Origin: Rouxiella badensis
GTDB lineage: Bacteria > Pseudomonadota > Gammaproteobacteria > Enterobacterales > Enterobacteriaceae
DNA: 64,000 nucleotides
Direction: 5' to 3'
Assembly: GCA_026967495.1 (NCBI GenBank)
Contig: CP114060.1
Location: forward strand, 62,001-126,000
The notes under the pieces are model-generated. The model saw only the letters and a list, made by a program, of their open reading frames with translations, did no database searches and was not told the DNA's origin. Below are positions 10,341 through 19,746 of this stretch, piece after piece. The position numbers and the translations under genes are program-made. Within the stretch, counting starts at the first letter, position 1. The number at the start of each line of letters is the position of its first letter.

Positions 10341-10546
10341 ATTTCGCTGTGCGAGAAGGCGACAACGAGGCGAATCCCCGGGAGCTGACACAAGTCAGTG
10401 ACCGGGGTGAGCGGAGGAAGCTAACGCATCTGCGCGGCAATAATACGCGATAGATTTCGTGCGGCAGGAAGGCAGCAACGAGGCGAATCCCCGGGAGCTG
10501 ACACAAGTCAGTGACCGGGGTGAGCGGAGGAAGCTAACGCATCTGC
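10302..10546. repeat. 113-bp tandem repeat including the barA 3' end
   Basis: A unit running from the final codons of barA through an untranslated palindromic element is repeated. The end of barA (GCATCTGCGCGGCAATAATA and the following stop) starts at 10313 and reappears at 10426, 113 bp later. A third partial start (GAAGCTAACGCATCTGC) lies at 10530. Each unit contains the palindrome CCCCGG, GAG, CTGAC, ACAA, GTCAG, TGA, CCGGGG (10375-10408 and about 10488-10521). The duplicated coding tail in copy 2 is untranslated. This may be a slippage or recombination duplication of a REP-like element together with the adjoining gene end. Confidence 0.85.
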
Positions 10547-10567
10547 CGTGCGAAAGATATCGTGTAT

Positions 10568-11874
10568 TTAGAACCAGGTGGAAACAGAAGCCCGTCACAT
10601 CAAACTGTTCGTTGATGAGCAAAAGCTGACGCCATTTGTCGAAAGTCAGACAGGGGTGTGAAATATCAAACGACAGCATGTCACCCACCTTGATGTCAGC
10701 GTCTTCAGGTATCGACATAAAAGCGTGCTGGTCCATCATGGCGAAAATTTTCCAGTCTTTTGGCGCAGGTACAACGGCGGCATAGGCCTCACTGATGCGG
10801 CTCTGAGGACGATAATGGCCGCTAGCGACCGGGAATCCGGCATCCGACGAAGAGTCGCGCTTGCCCAGTCCGATAATCGCCCTGCCCGGCTCTGGCAGTG
10901 ACTGCACGTAGGCCCACACCTGCAATGCCGGGAGCAAACTAAAGTTCATTTCGCGAGCCACAGGGTTATTCTGCTTGATGCGATCGGAGGCACGATGATA
11001 GGCACCGACATCATGTGTCAGGTAGCATCCCGGGCGCAGCACCACGTCCAGCGTATGGCGTCTGGCGCTGTCGAGATGCTTGTTCACACGGCTAAACTCT
11101 TCTGCCACCACGTCATACCAGGCCGATCCTGCGCCAGAAAGAATAACGTCCGGCTCTTTGAAGCATCCCGTTTCGGCCAGCGCCTCGGCTCTGGAAACCA
11201 CATGGCGCAGGAACTCGCGGATTGGCGCTTCTTCGTTTAATACACCTTCATAAATCTCGATCCCCACCAGCGAAAGCGACTGAGGCCAGCGCGCCACGGC
11301 CTCAAGCACCGCGTCTTCCTGCTGCCGATCGCGGATACCCGTTCGGCCCCCCACCACGCCATATTCCAGCAGAATGCGCAGCGTCTGGCCGCTTTCGGCA
11401 AAATACTCGCCCAGGGCGTCCACGTTGTCCGCCGAATCGACAATACAGGCGAACTCAAAATGGGCGTCACGGCGCATCAGCTCGGCGACGATCGCCATAT
11501 TGCCTTTCCCCACCAGCTGGTTTGCCATCAGCACACGACGCACGCCGTGGGCAAACGCCGCCTCGGTCTGCGGCGCGGTTGCCAGCGTGATCCCCCATGC
11601 ACCAGCGTCAGTTTGCAGCTGGAACAGCTCGGGACTCATGGTGGTTTTACCGTGAGGTGCCAGCTTGACCTGATAGCGGTCGATGAACTCTTGCATCCAT
11701 GCCAGATTATGCTGGATTTTTCTTCCGACAGCACGGCAACCGGCAGGCTAACCTGCTCCTGCAGGATGTTCCAGCCCTGCCTGGCGATGTCGCCCATCTG
11801 GGCATCGGCGGGCAGAAGACCCAGCCCTTTGGTGTGTGTGTTAGCCGGTAGGCGGGCAAAAAAGTCTCTGACAT
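10568..11874 (-). CDS. PLP-dependent amino acid deaminase (D-serine deaminase/D-threonine aldolase-like), frameshifted
   Basis: This is a fold-type III PLP enzyme (alanine racemase N-terminal barrel plus a D-serine dehydratase-like C-terminal domain). Such enzymes act on D-amino acids or related amino acids; the substrate cannot be told here. The PLP lysine is in LAPHGKTTM. Other marks are LLEYGVVGGRTGIR, DVILSGAGSAWYD, and the C-terminal GDMLSFDISHPCLTFDKW. Three lesions occur: a TG repeat at 11831-11842, an A5 run (gene strand) at 11717-11721, and GAAGCCC at 10587-10593. Correcting the last ends the protein at VSTWF with a stop at 10568-10570. Without it the frame would run into the repeats at 10395-10546. 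The corrected length is about 435 residues. It lies downstream of garK beyond a terminator, so it is probably a separate unit. Confidence 0.8.
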
Positions 11875-11962
11875 GGTGCGCTCTCGTTAAATAACAGGCC
11901 TAAAAATTAACGTAAAAAACCTGCGGATGAAACCGCTTTAAGCAGGCGCTGCCTGGATGCAA

Positions 11963-11998
11963 TAAAAAACCGATATCTCCCTTTGAAGACACCGGTTT
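11963..11998 (-). terminator. Rho-independent terminator after garK
   Basis: Arms at 11967-11978 and 11987-11998 form a 12-bp stem in the minus-strand RNA (two G-U pairs) with an 8-nt loop. They are followed on that strand by UUUUAUU. It closes the garL-garR-garK transcript 31 bp after the garK stop. Confidence 0.8.
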
Positions 11999-12028
11999 GG
12001 GGTTAAAAATGTCTGCCTGGACAGGGAA

Positions 12029-13168
12029 TTAAAATTTTTGTGCCAGACGAATGGTGGCAGCAATATTGCGCGCGGACTTGCGCAGGTTATCGGCAGCGTT
12101 GTCCAGCGCCTCTTCGAGGGTGCAAATGCTATAGAGCACGCTGAAGACCGCATCCAGCCCATGTTCATAAACCACGTCGACATCTTGGGTAAGGCTGCCG
12201 CCGATGGCGATCACGGGCTTGTTATAACGTTTGGCAACGCGCGCGACGCCAATTGGCACCTTGCCGTTGATGCTTTGACTGTCGATGCGCCCTTCGCCGG
12301 TGATAACCAGCGTAGCGTCTCTGACCAGCGCGTCCAACCCCAGTGCTTCGGTCACGATTTCAATGCCTTGACGTAGCTCAGCGTGACAGAATCCGTACAG
12401 CGCCGCCCCCATTCCCCGGCGGCACCGGCACCGGGAACATGTTCGACGTCGATGCCTAAATCTTTCTTGATGATTTGGGCATAGTGTTTCAAATAACCAT
12501 CGAGCTGAGCGATCATCTCCGGTGTAGCCCCTTTCTGCGGGCCGAAAATTGCCGTCGCCCCCTCGTCACCGGTTAACGGATTTGTGACGTCGCAGGCCAC
12601 CTCAAAGCGGCATTTTTTAATCCGCTTATCGAGTCCCGCCGATGTCAATATTAGCCAGATGCTTCAGCTCACCGCCGCCATAGCCTATCTCTTTGCCGTC
12701 TGCGGTCAGCAGCCTGGCCCCCAGTGCCTGCACCATGCCTGCGCCACCGTCATTGGTCGCACTGCCACCAATGCCAATAATGCAGTGTTCAACGCCGTGG
12801 TCGAGCGCATTTTTAATCAGCTCGCCGGTGCCGTAAGAGGTGGTTTTCAAGGGGTTACGCTTGTCCTGCGGCACACTCTCGAGGCCGCTCGCCGCCGCCA
12901 TCTCGATAAAGGCTATCTTGTCATCGCCGGAAAGCCCGAAGAAGGCTTTGAGCGGTTCGCCGAGCGGGCCGGTTACGTTGGCCTCGATAACCCGTCCGCC
13001 GGTCGCGGCAACCATAGCCTCAACCGTGCCTTCGCCGCCGTCGGCAACCGGCAGTTTGACATATTCGGCCTGCGGGAAAATTTCACGAAAGCCACTTTCG
13101 ATGGCTGTAGCCACGTCGAGTGCCGACAAGCTTTCTTTAAATGAATCCGGTGCGATTACTATTTTCAT
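12029..13168 (-). CDS. garK: Glycerate 2-kinase GarK, two frameshifts as sequenced
   Basis: GarK phosphorylates D-glycerate to 2-phosphoglycerate, the exit of the galactarate/glucarate pathway into glycolysis. The reading begins MKIVIAPDSFKESLSA and shows LPVADGGEGT, GIGGSATNDGGAGM, VPGAGAAGE and TGEGRIDSQS, all glycerate kinase (type I) signatures. Frames break at 12631-12637 (gene-strand GGGACTC, expected GGGCTC) and 12414-12417 (a G run one base short). One insertion and one deletion cancel, and the corrected protein is 379 residues, the usual family size. It is the last gene of a minus-strand garL-garR-garK operon and is followed by a terminator. Confidence 0.93.
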
Positions 13169-13247
13169 AAGCTATCCATTTTCAGAAACGAGCCACTTTT
13201 CAGAAACCATCCGCACGGCTGTATTCCGAGCCGCGCCCGTTGGTTGA

Positions 13248-14133
13248 TTATCGGGTGACTTCCACCTTCGCCAAATTTTCATAATAGCGTGCTATTGCGC
13301 TGTGATCAGATTGTCCTTGACCGTCCGCCCTTAGCGCCTGCATGATTTCCATCACTGATGCAGTCAACGGCAGTTGTGCCCCAATCTCGTGAGAGGTATC
13401 CAACGCATTCGCCAGATCCTTGATATGCAAATCAATACGAAAACCCGGCTTGAAATTGCGGTCCATAACCATCGGCGCTTTTGCGTCTAAAACTGTGCTT
13501 CCGGCGAAGCCCGCCGCGGATGGCCTGATAAACCAGTGAAGGATCCACGCCCGCTTTGGTCGCTAGCACCAACGCCTCAGACATGGCGGCAATGTTGAGT
13601 GCCACGATGACCTGATTCGCCAGCTTGGTCACGTTACCCGCCCCAATCTCTCCGGTGTGCACCACCGAACCGGCCATCGATTTCATGACCTCGTAGCATG
13701 TGTCGAACACCGCCTTGTCACCGCCGACCATGACCGACAGCGTTCCCTCGATGGCCTTCGGTTCACCACCGCTGACCGGCGCGTCCAGCATGTGGATTTT
13801 TTCTCAGCCAACGCCAGACTGATTTCCCGGCTGGCAAGTGGCGCAATGGAGACTCATGTCGATGACAATAGCGCCCTCACGCGCACCTTCGATAATGCCG
13901 TTTTCCCCCAGCACCACCTCTTTCACCTGCGGAGAATTGGGCAACATGGTTATGATGATGTCGCTTTTTTCGGCCACCGCCTTCGGGGTTGCCGCCTTTT
14001 CGGCACCGGCGGCCAGCAGCTCGTCGGTCGTCTCTTTATGCCGGTCAAGGAAAACGACCGAATAACCCGCCTTGAGCAGGTTTTTGCTCATCGGCTTGCC
14101 CATAATCCCCAGACCAATGAATCCGATTTTCAT
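13248..14133 (-). CDS. garR: Tartronate semialdehyde reductase GarR, three frameshifts as sequenced
   Basis: GarR reduces tartronate semialdehyde to D-glycerate with NAD(P)H (beta-hydroxyacid dehydrogenase family). The N-terminal Rossmann motif is GFIGLGIMGKPM. The substrate loop DAPVSGG and the catalytic-lysine helix NVTKLANQ are present. Lesions lie at 13849-13855 (GAGACTC for GAGCTC), 13797-13802 (a 6-base run, expected 7) and 13506-13512 (GAAGCCC for GAGCCC). Correcting all three gives 294 residues, the exact E. coli GarR length, which strongly supports the error interpretation. It lies between garL and garK on the same strand. Confidence 0.94.
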
Positions 14134-14148
14134 GCTTTTCCCCTCAAA

Positions 14149-14919
14149 TTATTTAGTGAAACGGTCGCATAGCGCCTGCGTCGCAGTGCGGAAAACGCCC
14201 AAGTCGCTGCCAACGGCAACGAAGGTTGCTCCCCACTCGATATAACGACGGGCATCGGCCTCAACCGGGGCAAGAATACCGCTGGGTTTGCCGTGCGCTT
14301 TGGCTCGTTCAAGAATGTATTTGATGGCAGACTGCACGTCAGGATGACCGGCATTGCCTAAATGCCCCAGCCCCGCCGCCAGGTCGCTCGGGCCGACAAA
14401 AATACAGTCAACACCTTCGACGGCGGTAATGGCGTCTATATTGTCGACGCCCCGTTGGCTCTCAATCTGCACGATGACGCTGATGTGGTCGTTCGCCTGC
14501 GCCAGATAGTCCGGCACGGTCCCAAACATGTTGCCGCGATGGGAGACGGATACGCCGCGAATCCCCGCCGGTGGATAGCGCGTTGAGGCCACCGCCAGCT
14601 CGGCCTGAGCCTGGGTTTCGACGAACGGGATAAGCAGGTTGGCGAAGCCGATATCCAGCAGACGCTTGATAATCACCGGCTCATTGGTCGGCGGCCTGAC
14701 AACCGGCGCACTGCGGCTGTCCTTCAGTGCCATGAGCTGCACCACGAAGCTGGAAATATCGTTCGGCGCATGTTCGCCGTCGAGCAGCAACCAGTCGAAT
14801 CCGGCCAGTCCCAGCACCTCGGTCGAGATGGGATTGGACAAGGCAGACCAGCAACCTATCAAGGTTTTTCCCGCCAACAGGTCCTGACGGAAACGGTTTG
14901 GAATCATTTGATTACTCAT
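14149..14919 (-). CDS. garL: 5-keto-4-deoxy-D-glucarate aldolase GarL
   Basis: GarL is a class II, metal-dependent aldolase of the HpcH/HpaI family. It splits 5-keto-4-deoxy-D-glucarate into pyruvate and tartronate semialdehyde. Visible hallmarks are LLLDGEHAPND (catalytic histidine), VIVQIESQRGVDN (metal ligand glutamate), FVGPSDLAAGLG (metal ligand aspartate) and GILAPVEADARRY. Starting at the ATG at 14917-14919 (MSNQMIPNRF) gives 256 residues, equal to E. coli GarL. A GAGG ribosome site precedes it. It is the first gene of the garLRK operon and divergent from garD across a 371-bp control region. The frame is intact. Confidence 0.97.
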   Translation of the reverse strand: MSNQMIPNRFRQDLLAGKTLIGCWSALSNPISTEVLGLAGFDWLLLDGEHAPNDISSFVVQLMALKDSRSAPVVRPPTNEPVIIKRLLDIGFANLLIPFVETQAQAELAVASTRYPPAGIRGVSVSHRGNMFGTVPDYLAQANDHISVIVQIESQRGVDNIDAITAVEGVDCIFVGPSDLAAGLGHLGNAGHPDVQSAIKYILERAKAHGKPSGILAPVEADARRYIEWGATFVAVGSDLGVFRTATQALCDRFTK

Positions 14920-15022
14920 ACGGAACCTCAATTATGGGGGTCGACAAATGCGGACACGGCCTGCGTCGCTGATGCAGCCATTCAAAAGTTAATTCAGTAT
15001 AAAAAGCGCAGGCCAAAATAAC

Positions 15023-15039
15023 ACTGTGCAAGCGCCCAA
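15023..15039. promoter_or_regulatory. Putative CdaR operator, garL side
   Basis: The minus-strand reading is TTGGGCGCTTGCACAGT, close to the perfect palindrome TTGTGCGTTTGCACAAT in front of cdaR. Its centre is about 112 bp upstream of the garL start. Assignment to CdaR is inference from its presence only at gar, gud and cdaR upstream regions. Confidence 0.5.
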
Positions 15040-15136
15040 GGATCCCCGCGAGTTACCGGCAATTTTTTAGCATAACCACATGGGCATGGGACAGGAATCA
15101 CACTCTTTCAGCGGGATAGCAACGCCCTCTAAAAAC

Positions 15137-15152
15137 GGTGATTAACGTCACG
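15137..15152. promoter_or_regulatory. CRP-like site upstream of garD
   Basis: GGTGATTAACGTCACG matches 8 of the 10 conserved positions of TGTGA-N6-TCACA. It sits about 64 bp centre-to-centre from the putative CdaR operator at 15200-15216, suggesting combined catabolite and inducer control of garD. Confidence 0.5.
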
Positions 15153-15199
15153 TTCGCTCACACATTTGCCAGATAAAAGCGCTTTTAAGCTGCGCAAAG

Positions 15200-15216
15200 C
15201 TGTTCAGTTGCACAAT
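15200..15216. promoter_or_regulatory. Putative CdaR operator, garD side
   Basis: CTGTTCAGTTGCACAAT shares the TTGCACAAT half-site exactly with the cdaR-proximal palindrome. The other half is partly degenerate. It is centred about 83 bp upstream of the garD start. Confidence 0.5.
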
Positions 15217-15290
15217 GAGCAATGCAGTGGCTTTGCGTATAATTTCTGGTCATGGGTGGATAGTCGCCGCATTGCTTACCGGAGCCGTTT

Positions 15291-16856
15291 ATGTCGCGTA
15301 AAAAAGAGCAGGCCACCGAGGCCTTGTATATCAAAGTCCATCAGGACGACAACGTTGCCATCATTGTTAACGACAACGGCCTGCCGGCCGGTACCGCGTT
15401 CGCTTCCGGTCTTGTGCTGGTGGAACATATTCCGCAGGGCCACAAAGTGGCGCTAAACAAAATTCTGCAGGGCGAAGATATTGTTCGCTACGGCGAGGTG
15501 ATTGGCTACGCCCTGCGCGACATCCCCGAAGGTGGCTGGATTGACGAATCAGTGGTCGCGCTGCCGCAGGCCCCCACGCTCGAGAGTCTGCCGCTTGCCA
15601 CCCGAGTCCCTGCACCGCTGCCGCCGCTCGAGGGATACACCTTTGAAGGCTACAGAAACGCCGACGGCAGCGTAGGCACTAAAAATCTGCTCGGCATCAC
15701 TACCAGCGTGCACTGTGTGGCTGGCGTGGTGGATTACGTGGTCAAGATTATCGAACGCTGTCTGCTGCCCAAATACCCCAACGTCGACGGTGTCGTCGGC
15801 CTCAATCACCTTTACGGCTGCGGCGTGGCTATCAATGCGCCCGCTGCCGTGGTGCCCATCCGTACTATTCACAATTTGGCCCTGAATCCGAATTTCGGCG
15901 GCGAAGTCATGGTGGTTGGTCTGGGCTGTGAGAAGCTGCAGCCGGAAAAACTGCTGCTGGGAACGTCCGACGTGCAGGCCATTTCTCTCGATGACGCGAA
16001 GGTGGTCCGCCTACAGGACGAACAGCACGTGGGATTTCAGTCGATGGTCGACGATATTCTTACCGTGGCCGACTTTCACCTACAGCGCCTCAACAAACGT
16101 CAGCGGGAAAGCTGTCCGGCGTCCGATTTAGTGGTGGGCACCCAATGCGGCGGCAGCGACGCCTTCTCGGGCGTGACCGCCAATCCTGCCGTCGGTTTCG
16201 CCTCAGACCTGCTGGTACGCTGTGGCGCAACGGTGATGTTCTCTGAAGTCACCGAGGTGCGCGATGCGATTCACCTGCTCACGCCGCGCGTGGTCGACGA
16301 ACAGGTCGGCAGACGGTTGCTTGAGGAGATGGCGTGGTACGACAATTATCTTGCTACCGGTATGACCGACCGCAGCGCCAACCCGTCTCCGGGCAACAAG
16401 AAAGGGGGCCTTGCCAACGTGGTCGAAAAAGCCCTCGGCTCGATTGCCAAGTCGGGGACCAGCGCTATTGTCGAGGTGCTATCACCGGGACAGCGACCCA
16501 CCCGACGTGGGCTAATCTATGCCGCCACCCCAGCCAGTGATTTTGTGTGCGGAACGCAGCAGGTTGCCTCGGGTATTACCGTGCAGGTTTTCACTACCGG
16601 ACGCGGCACGCCTTACGGACTGACGGCGGTGCCGGTAATAAAAATGGCGACTCGCACCACGCTCGCCAACCGCTGGTTTGATCTGATTGACATCAACGCC
16701 GGCACTATCGCCACCGGTGATGCATCCATTGAGGACGTCGGCTGGGAGCTGTTTCACTTTATTCTGGATATCGCCAGCGGGCGTAAGAAAACCTGGTCAG
16801 ATCAATGGGGGCTCCATAATGCCCTCGCGGTGTTTAACCCAGCGCCTGTCACGTAG
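15291..16856 (+). CDS. garD: Galactarate dehydratase GarD
   Basis: GarD dehydrates D-galactarate (meso-galactarate) to 5-keto-4-deoxy-D-glucarate, the entry step of galactarate use. It belongs to the UxaA/altronate dehydratase superfamily. The 521-residue length is close to the E. coli 523. Features include an N-terminal SAF-like domain (about 1-95), NADGSVGTKNLLGI, HLYGCGVAI, VGTQCGGSDAFSGV and GDASIEDVGWELF. The frame is clean, and it contains an intact GGGCTC (16809-16814). It is transcribed alone, divergent from garL and convergent with gudD. Confidence 0.97.
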   Translation: MSRKKEQATEALYIKVHQDDNVAIIVNDNGLPAGTAFASGLVLVEHIPQGHKVALNKILQGEDIVRYGEVIGYALRDIPEGGWIDESVVALPQAPTLESLPLATRVPAPLPPLEGYTFEGYRNADGSVGTKNLLGITTSVHCVAGVVDYVVKIIERCLLPKYPNVDGVVGLNHLYGCGVAINAPAAVVPIRTIHNLALNPNFGGEVMVVGLGCEKLQPEKLLLGTSDVQAISLDDAKVVRLQDEQHVGFQSMVDDILTVADFHLQRLNKRQRESCPASDLVVGTQCGGSDAFSGVTANPAVGFASDLLVRCGATVMFSEVTEVRDAIHLLTPRVVDEQVGRRLLEEMAWYDNYLATGMTDRSANPSPGNKKGGLANVVEKALGSIAKSGTSAIVEVLSPGQRPTRRGLIYAATPASDFVCGTQQVASGITVQVFTTGRGTPYGLTAVPVIKMATRTTLANRWFDLIDINAGTIATGDASIEDVGWELFHFILDIASGRKKTWSDQWGLHNALAVFNPAPVT

Positions 16857-16934
16857 TGACGACGATTTTTATAAATCGAGTCATCTTTTTAAGCGCTTTA
16901 AACGCTTCAAGTTAAAAAACATGCGCTTCGCTCA

Positions 16935-16956
16935 CTGGGCGGCCTAGACCGCCCAG
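16935..16956. terminator. Hairpin between convergent garD and gudD
   Basis: CTGGGCGG and CCGCCCAG form a perfect 8-bp stem around a 6-base loop midway between the two converging genes. There is no U run on either strand, so a termination role is uncertain. Confidence 0.4.
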
Positions 16957-17017
16957 AAGCCGCGTGCTTTAGACCTTGACCTTCCAGGATGCGCGCGCAG
17001 AGTCTAGCGCGGCGCCC

Positions 17018-18345
17018 TTAACGCACCAGGCAGGGCTTTTTAGGATCAAACGTCCAGTTTGGCACCAAGAATTGCATGCCCACCGCGTCATCCCGCGCGC
17101 CCAAGCCCATGTTTTTATAAAGCTCGTGCGCCTTCATCAGTCGATCGGCATCAATCTCAACGCCCAGCCCCGCGCGTTCCGGCACTTTCACCCTGCCGCC
17201 CTTAATCTGCAACGGCTCTTTGGTCAGGCTCTGATTGCCTTCCTGCCAGATCCAATGCGTATCAATAGCGGTTATTTTGCCCGGTGCCGCGGCGGCCACG
17301 TGCGTAAACATCGCCAGCGAAATATCAAAGTGATTATTGGAGTGCGATCCCCACGTCAGCCCCCACTCGTGGCACATCTGCGCTACGCGAACCGATCCCT
17401 GCAGGGTCCAGAAATGAGGATCCGCCAGCGGGATATCGACCGATTTGAGCTGAATGGTATGCCCCATCTGCCGCCAGTCGGTGGCTATCATATTGGTCGC
17501 GGTAGGCAGTCCGGTTGCCTGACGGAATTCGGCCATGATCTCACGGCCCGAAAAGCCCTGTTCTGCACCACAAGGATCCTCGGCGTAAGCCAGCACATTA
17601 CGCAGCTGTTTGCCCAGGCCGATCGCCTCATCAAGAGACCAGGCCCCGTTGGGATCCAGCGTAATGCGCGCCTGCGGAAAGCGCTGTGCCAGCGCAGTCA
17701 CCGCCTCGGCCTCTTCGCTGCCTCTAAGGACGCCTCCCTTGAGTTTGAAATCGTTAAAACCGTATTGCTCATAGGCCGCCTCGGCCAGACGTACCACGCT
17801 TTCAGGCGTTAACGCCTCCTCGTGACGCAGACGATACCAGTCGTTGCGCTGATCTTTTCGCGCTGATACGGCAACGACGTTTTATCCGGATTGCCGACGT
17901 AGAACAGATAGCCCAGTATTTCGACGGAATCGCGCTGCTGTCCGTCTCCCAGCAGCGAGGCGACGGTAACGCCAAGGTGCTGGCCGAGCAGGTCAAGCAT
18001 CGCGGCTTCAATCGCCGTCACCACGTGAATCGTAGTACGCAGGTCGAAGGTTTGCAGGCCACGTCCGGAAGCATCACGGTCAGCAAACTCACGGCGCACC
18101 GCGTTCATCACATTCTTGTATTCCCCCAGCGTTTTGCCGACCACCAGCGGTTCTGCATCCGCCAGCGTCTGGCGAATCTTCTCCCCACCGGGCACTTCGC
18201 CAACGCCAGTGTGACCGTCGTTATCTTTTAGAATCAAAATATTACGCGTGAAGAACGGCGAATGGGCGCCGCTTAGGTTGAGCAACATACTGTCGTGTCC
18301 GGCAACGGGTACGACCTGCATCGAAACGATTTTAGGTGAAGACAT
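17018..18345 (-). CDS. gudD: Glucarate dehydratase GudD, one frameshift as sequenced
   Basis: GudD, an enolase-superfamily enzyme, dehydrates D-glucarate (and L-idarate) to 5-keto-4-deoxy-D-glucarate. It starts MSSPKIVSMQVVPVAGHDSM. It shows the general base lysine in DFKLKGG, metal ligands in LDPNGAW and YAEDPCG, ATNMIATDW, and the catalytic histidine in SHSNNHFDISL. The C-terminus PKKPCLVR resembles E. coli GudD. The frame breaks in a four-base run at 17855-17858, and one added base joins the LPYQREK segment to DQRNDWYRLRHEEA. The corrected length is 442 residues. It follows gudX by 12 bp in the gudP-gudX-gudD operon. Confidence 0.95.
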
Positions 18346-18357
18346 AACGGCTCCTAT

Positions 18358-19697
18358 TTAACGACCAAACGCCGGGCGTTTACGGTCGAATTTCCAGTCG
18401 GGAACGAGGTACTGCATTGAGGCCGCATCGTTACGTGCACCGCTCGGCAGTTTTTTATGTAAATCATGGGCCTGATGGATTCTATCCATGTCTATTTCGA
18501 CGCCGAGTCCCGGTTTTTCGGGCACTTTGATTTTGCCGTTAACGATTTGTAACGGCTCTTTGGTCAGTCGCTGGTTACCTTCCTGCCAAATCCAGTGGGT
18601 GTCGATTGCCGTCGGTTTACCGGGTGCAGCGGCCCCGACGTGGGTGAACATTGCCAGCGAGATATCGAAATGATTATTAGAATGGCAGCCCCAGGTCAGG
18701 CCCCAGTCGTTGCAAAGTTGTGCCACGCGAACCGCACCCTGCATGGTCCAGAAATGGGGATCGGCTAATGGAATATCGACGGATTGCAGCATCACCGCGT
18801 GCTGCATCTCGCGCCAGTTGGTGGCTATCATATTGGTCGCCACCGGCAGTCCGGTTGCACGACGAAACTCTGCCATCACCTCACGCCCGGAGAAACCTTG
18901 CTCCGCACCGCACGGATCCTCGGCGTAAGTCAGAATCCCCCGCATGTTTTTACACAGACTAATGGCCTCATCGAGCAGCCAGGCGCCGTTCGGATCGACG
19001 GTAATCCGCGCATCCGGGAAACGTTTATGCAGTTCGGTAACCGCCTCTATCTCCTGTTCACCCCGCAGTACGCCGCCCTTGAGTTTGAAGTCTTTGAAAC
19101 CGTAGCGCGCCTGCGCCGCCTCGCCGAGACGGACAATCGCCGCACTGTCCATCGCCTTTTGATGACGCAGGTGATACCAGGCGTCCTTCGGTCCTTCACC
19201 GCCCTGATAAGGCAGGTCGGTTTTCTCGCGATCGCCGACGTAAAACAGATAGCCCAGTACGGTCACTTCATCGCGCTGTTTGCCAGGCCCGAGCAGTTCA
19301 ACCACCGGCACGCCGAGGAACTGGCCCATCAGATCAAGCAATGCCGCCTCGAGTGCCGCCACGGCATTCACGCGAAGCTCAAAGGTCCAGGCCCCTTTGC
19401 CGAAGGAGTCAAAATCCGAGGACTGATTGCCGACGTGGATCGCATGAACCAGGCTGTTCATGCGCGCCAGCTCCTTGCCCTTAACCTGTGCCACCGCATC
19501 CATCAGGGTGTTATAAATGACTTCGCCACCGGGGGCTTCCCCACTCCGGTGTTGCCCGCACTGTCTTTCAGGATAACGATATTACGGGTGAAAAAGGCAC
19601 CGTGCGCACCTCCAATATTCAACAGCATGCTGTCATGACCGGCGACCGGAATGACCTGCATGTCGGTAATAATGGGTGAACTTTGTGTACTCATCAT
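18358..19697 (-). CDS. gudX: Glucarate dehydratase-related protein GudX, one frameshift as sequenced
   Basis: GudX is a paralogue of glucarate dehydratase with low activity in E. coli; its physiological role is unclear. This copy resembles GudX rather than GudD in FGKGAWTFELRVNAVAALEAAL, LLGPGKQRDEVTVLGYLF, LPSGARNDAASMQYLVPDW and the ending RKRPAFGR. Catalytic motifs (DFKLKGG, VDPNGAW, YAEDPCG, HSNNHFDISL) are all kept, so it may be active. A run of four bases at 19539-19542, expected five, breaks the frame between GVG and EAPGGE. The corrected length is about 446 residues, as in E. coli. It lies between gudP and gudD. Confidence 0.94.
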
Positions 19698-19746
19698 GAT
19701 TTCCTTCCGCGTTAAGTCGGCACGTTAAAAATGAAATCCGTCAATC

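Larger units (their letters stand above)
14920..15290. promoter_or_regulatory. Divergent garL/garD control region
   Basis: This 371-bp region separates the garLRK operon from garD. It holds two copies of a 17-bp palindrome-related site (15023-15039 and 15200-15216) that also occurs before gudP and cdaR, and a CRP-like box at 15137-15152. I see no further gene in it. Confidence 0.7.

Noticed and set aside
10208..10506. Two overlapping minus-strand short frames encoding near-identical peptides in 10208-10506
   Set aside because: They are translations of the tandem repeat opposite barA, without a start context or family.
18358..19697. gudX as a recent duplicate of gudD
   Set aside because: It matches E. 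coli GudX-specific stretches better than GudD, so the duplication is old and shared.
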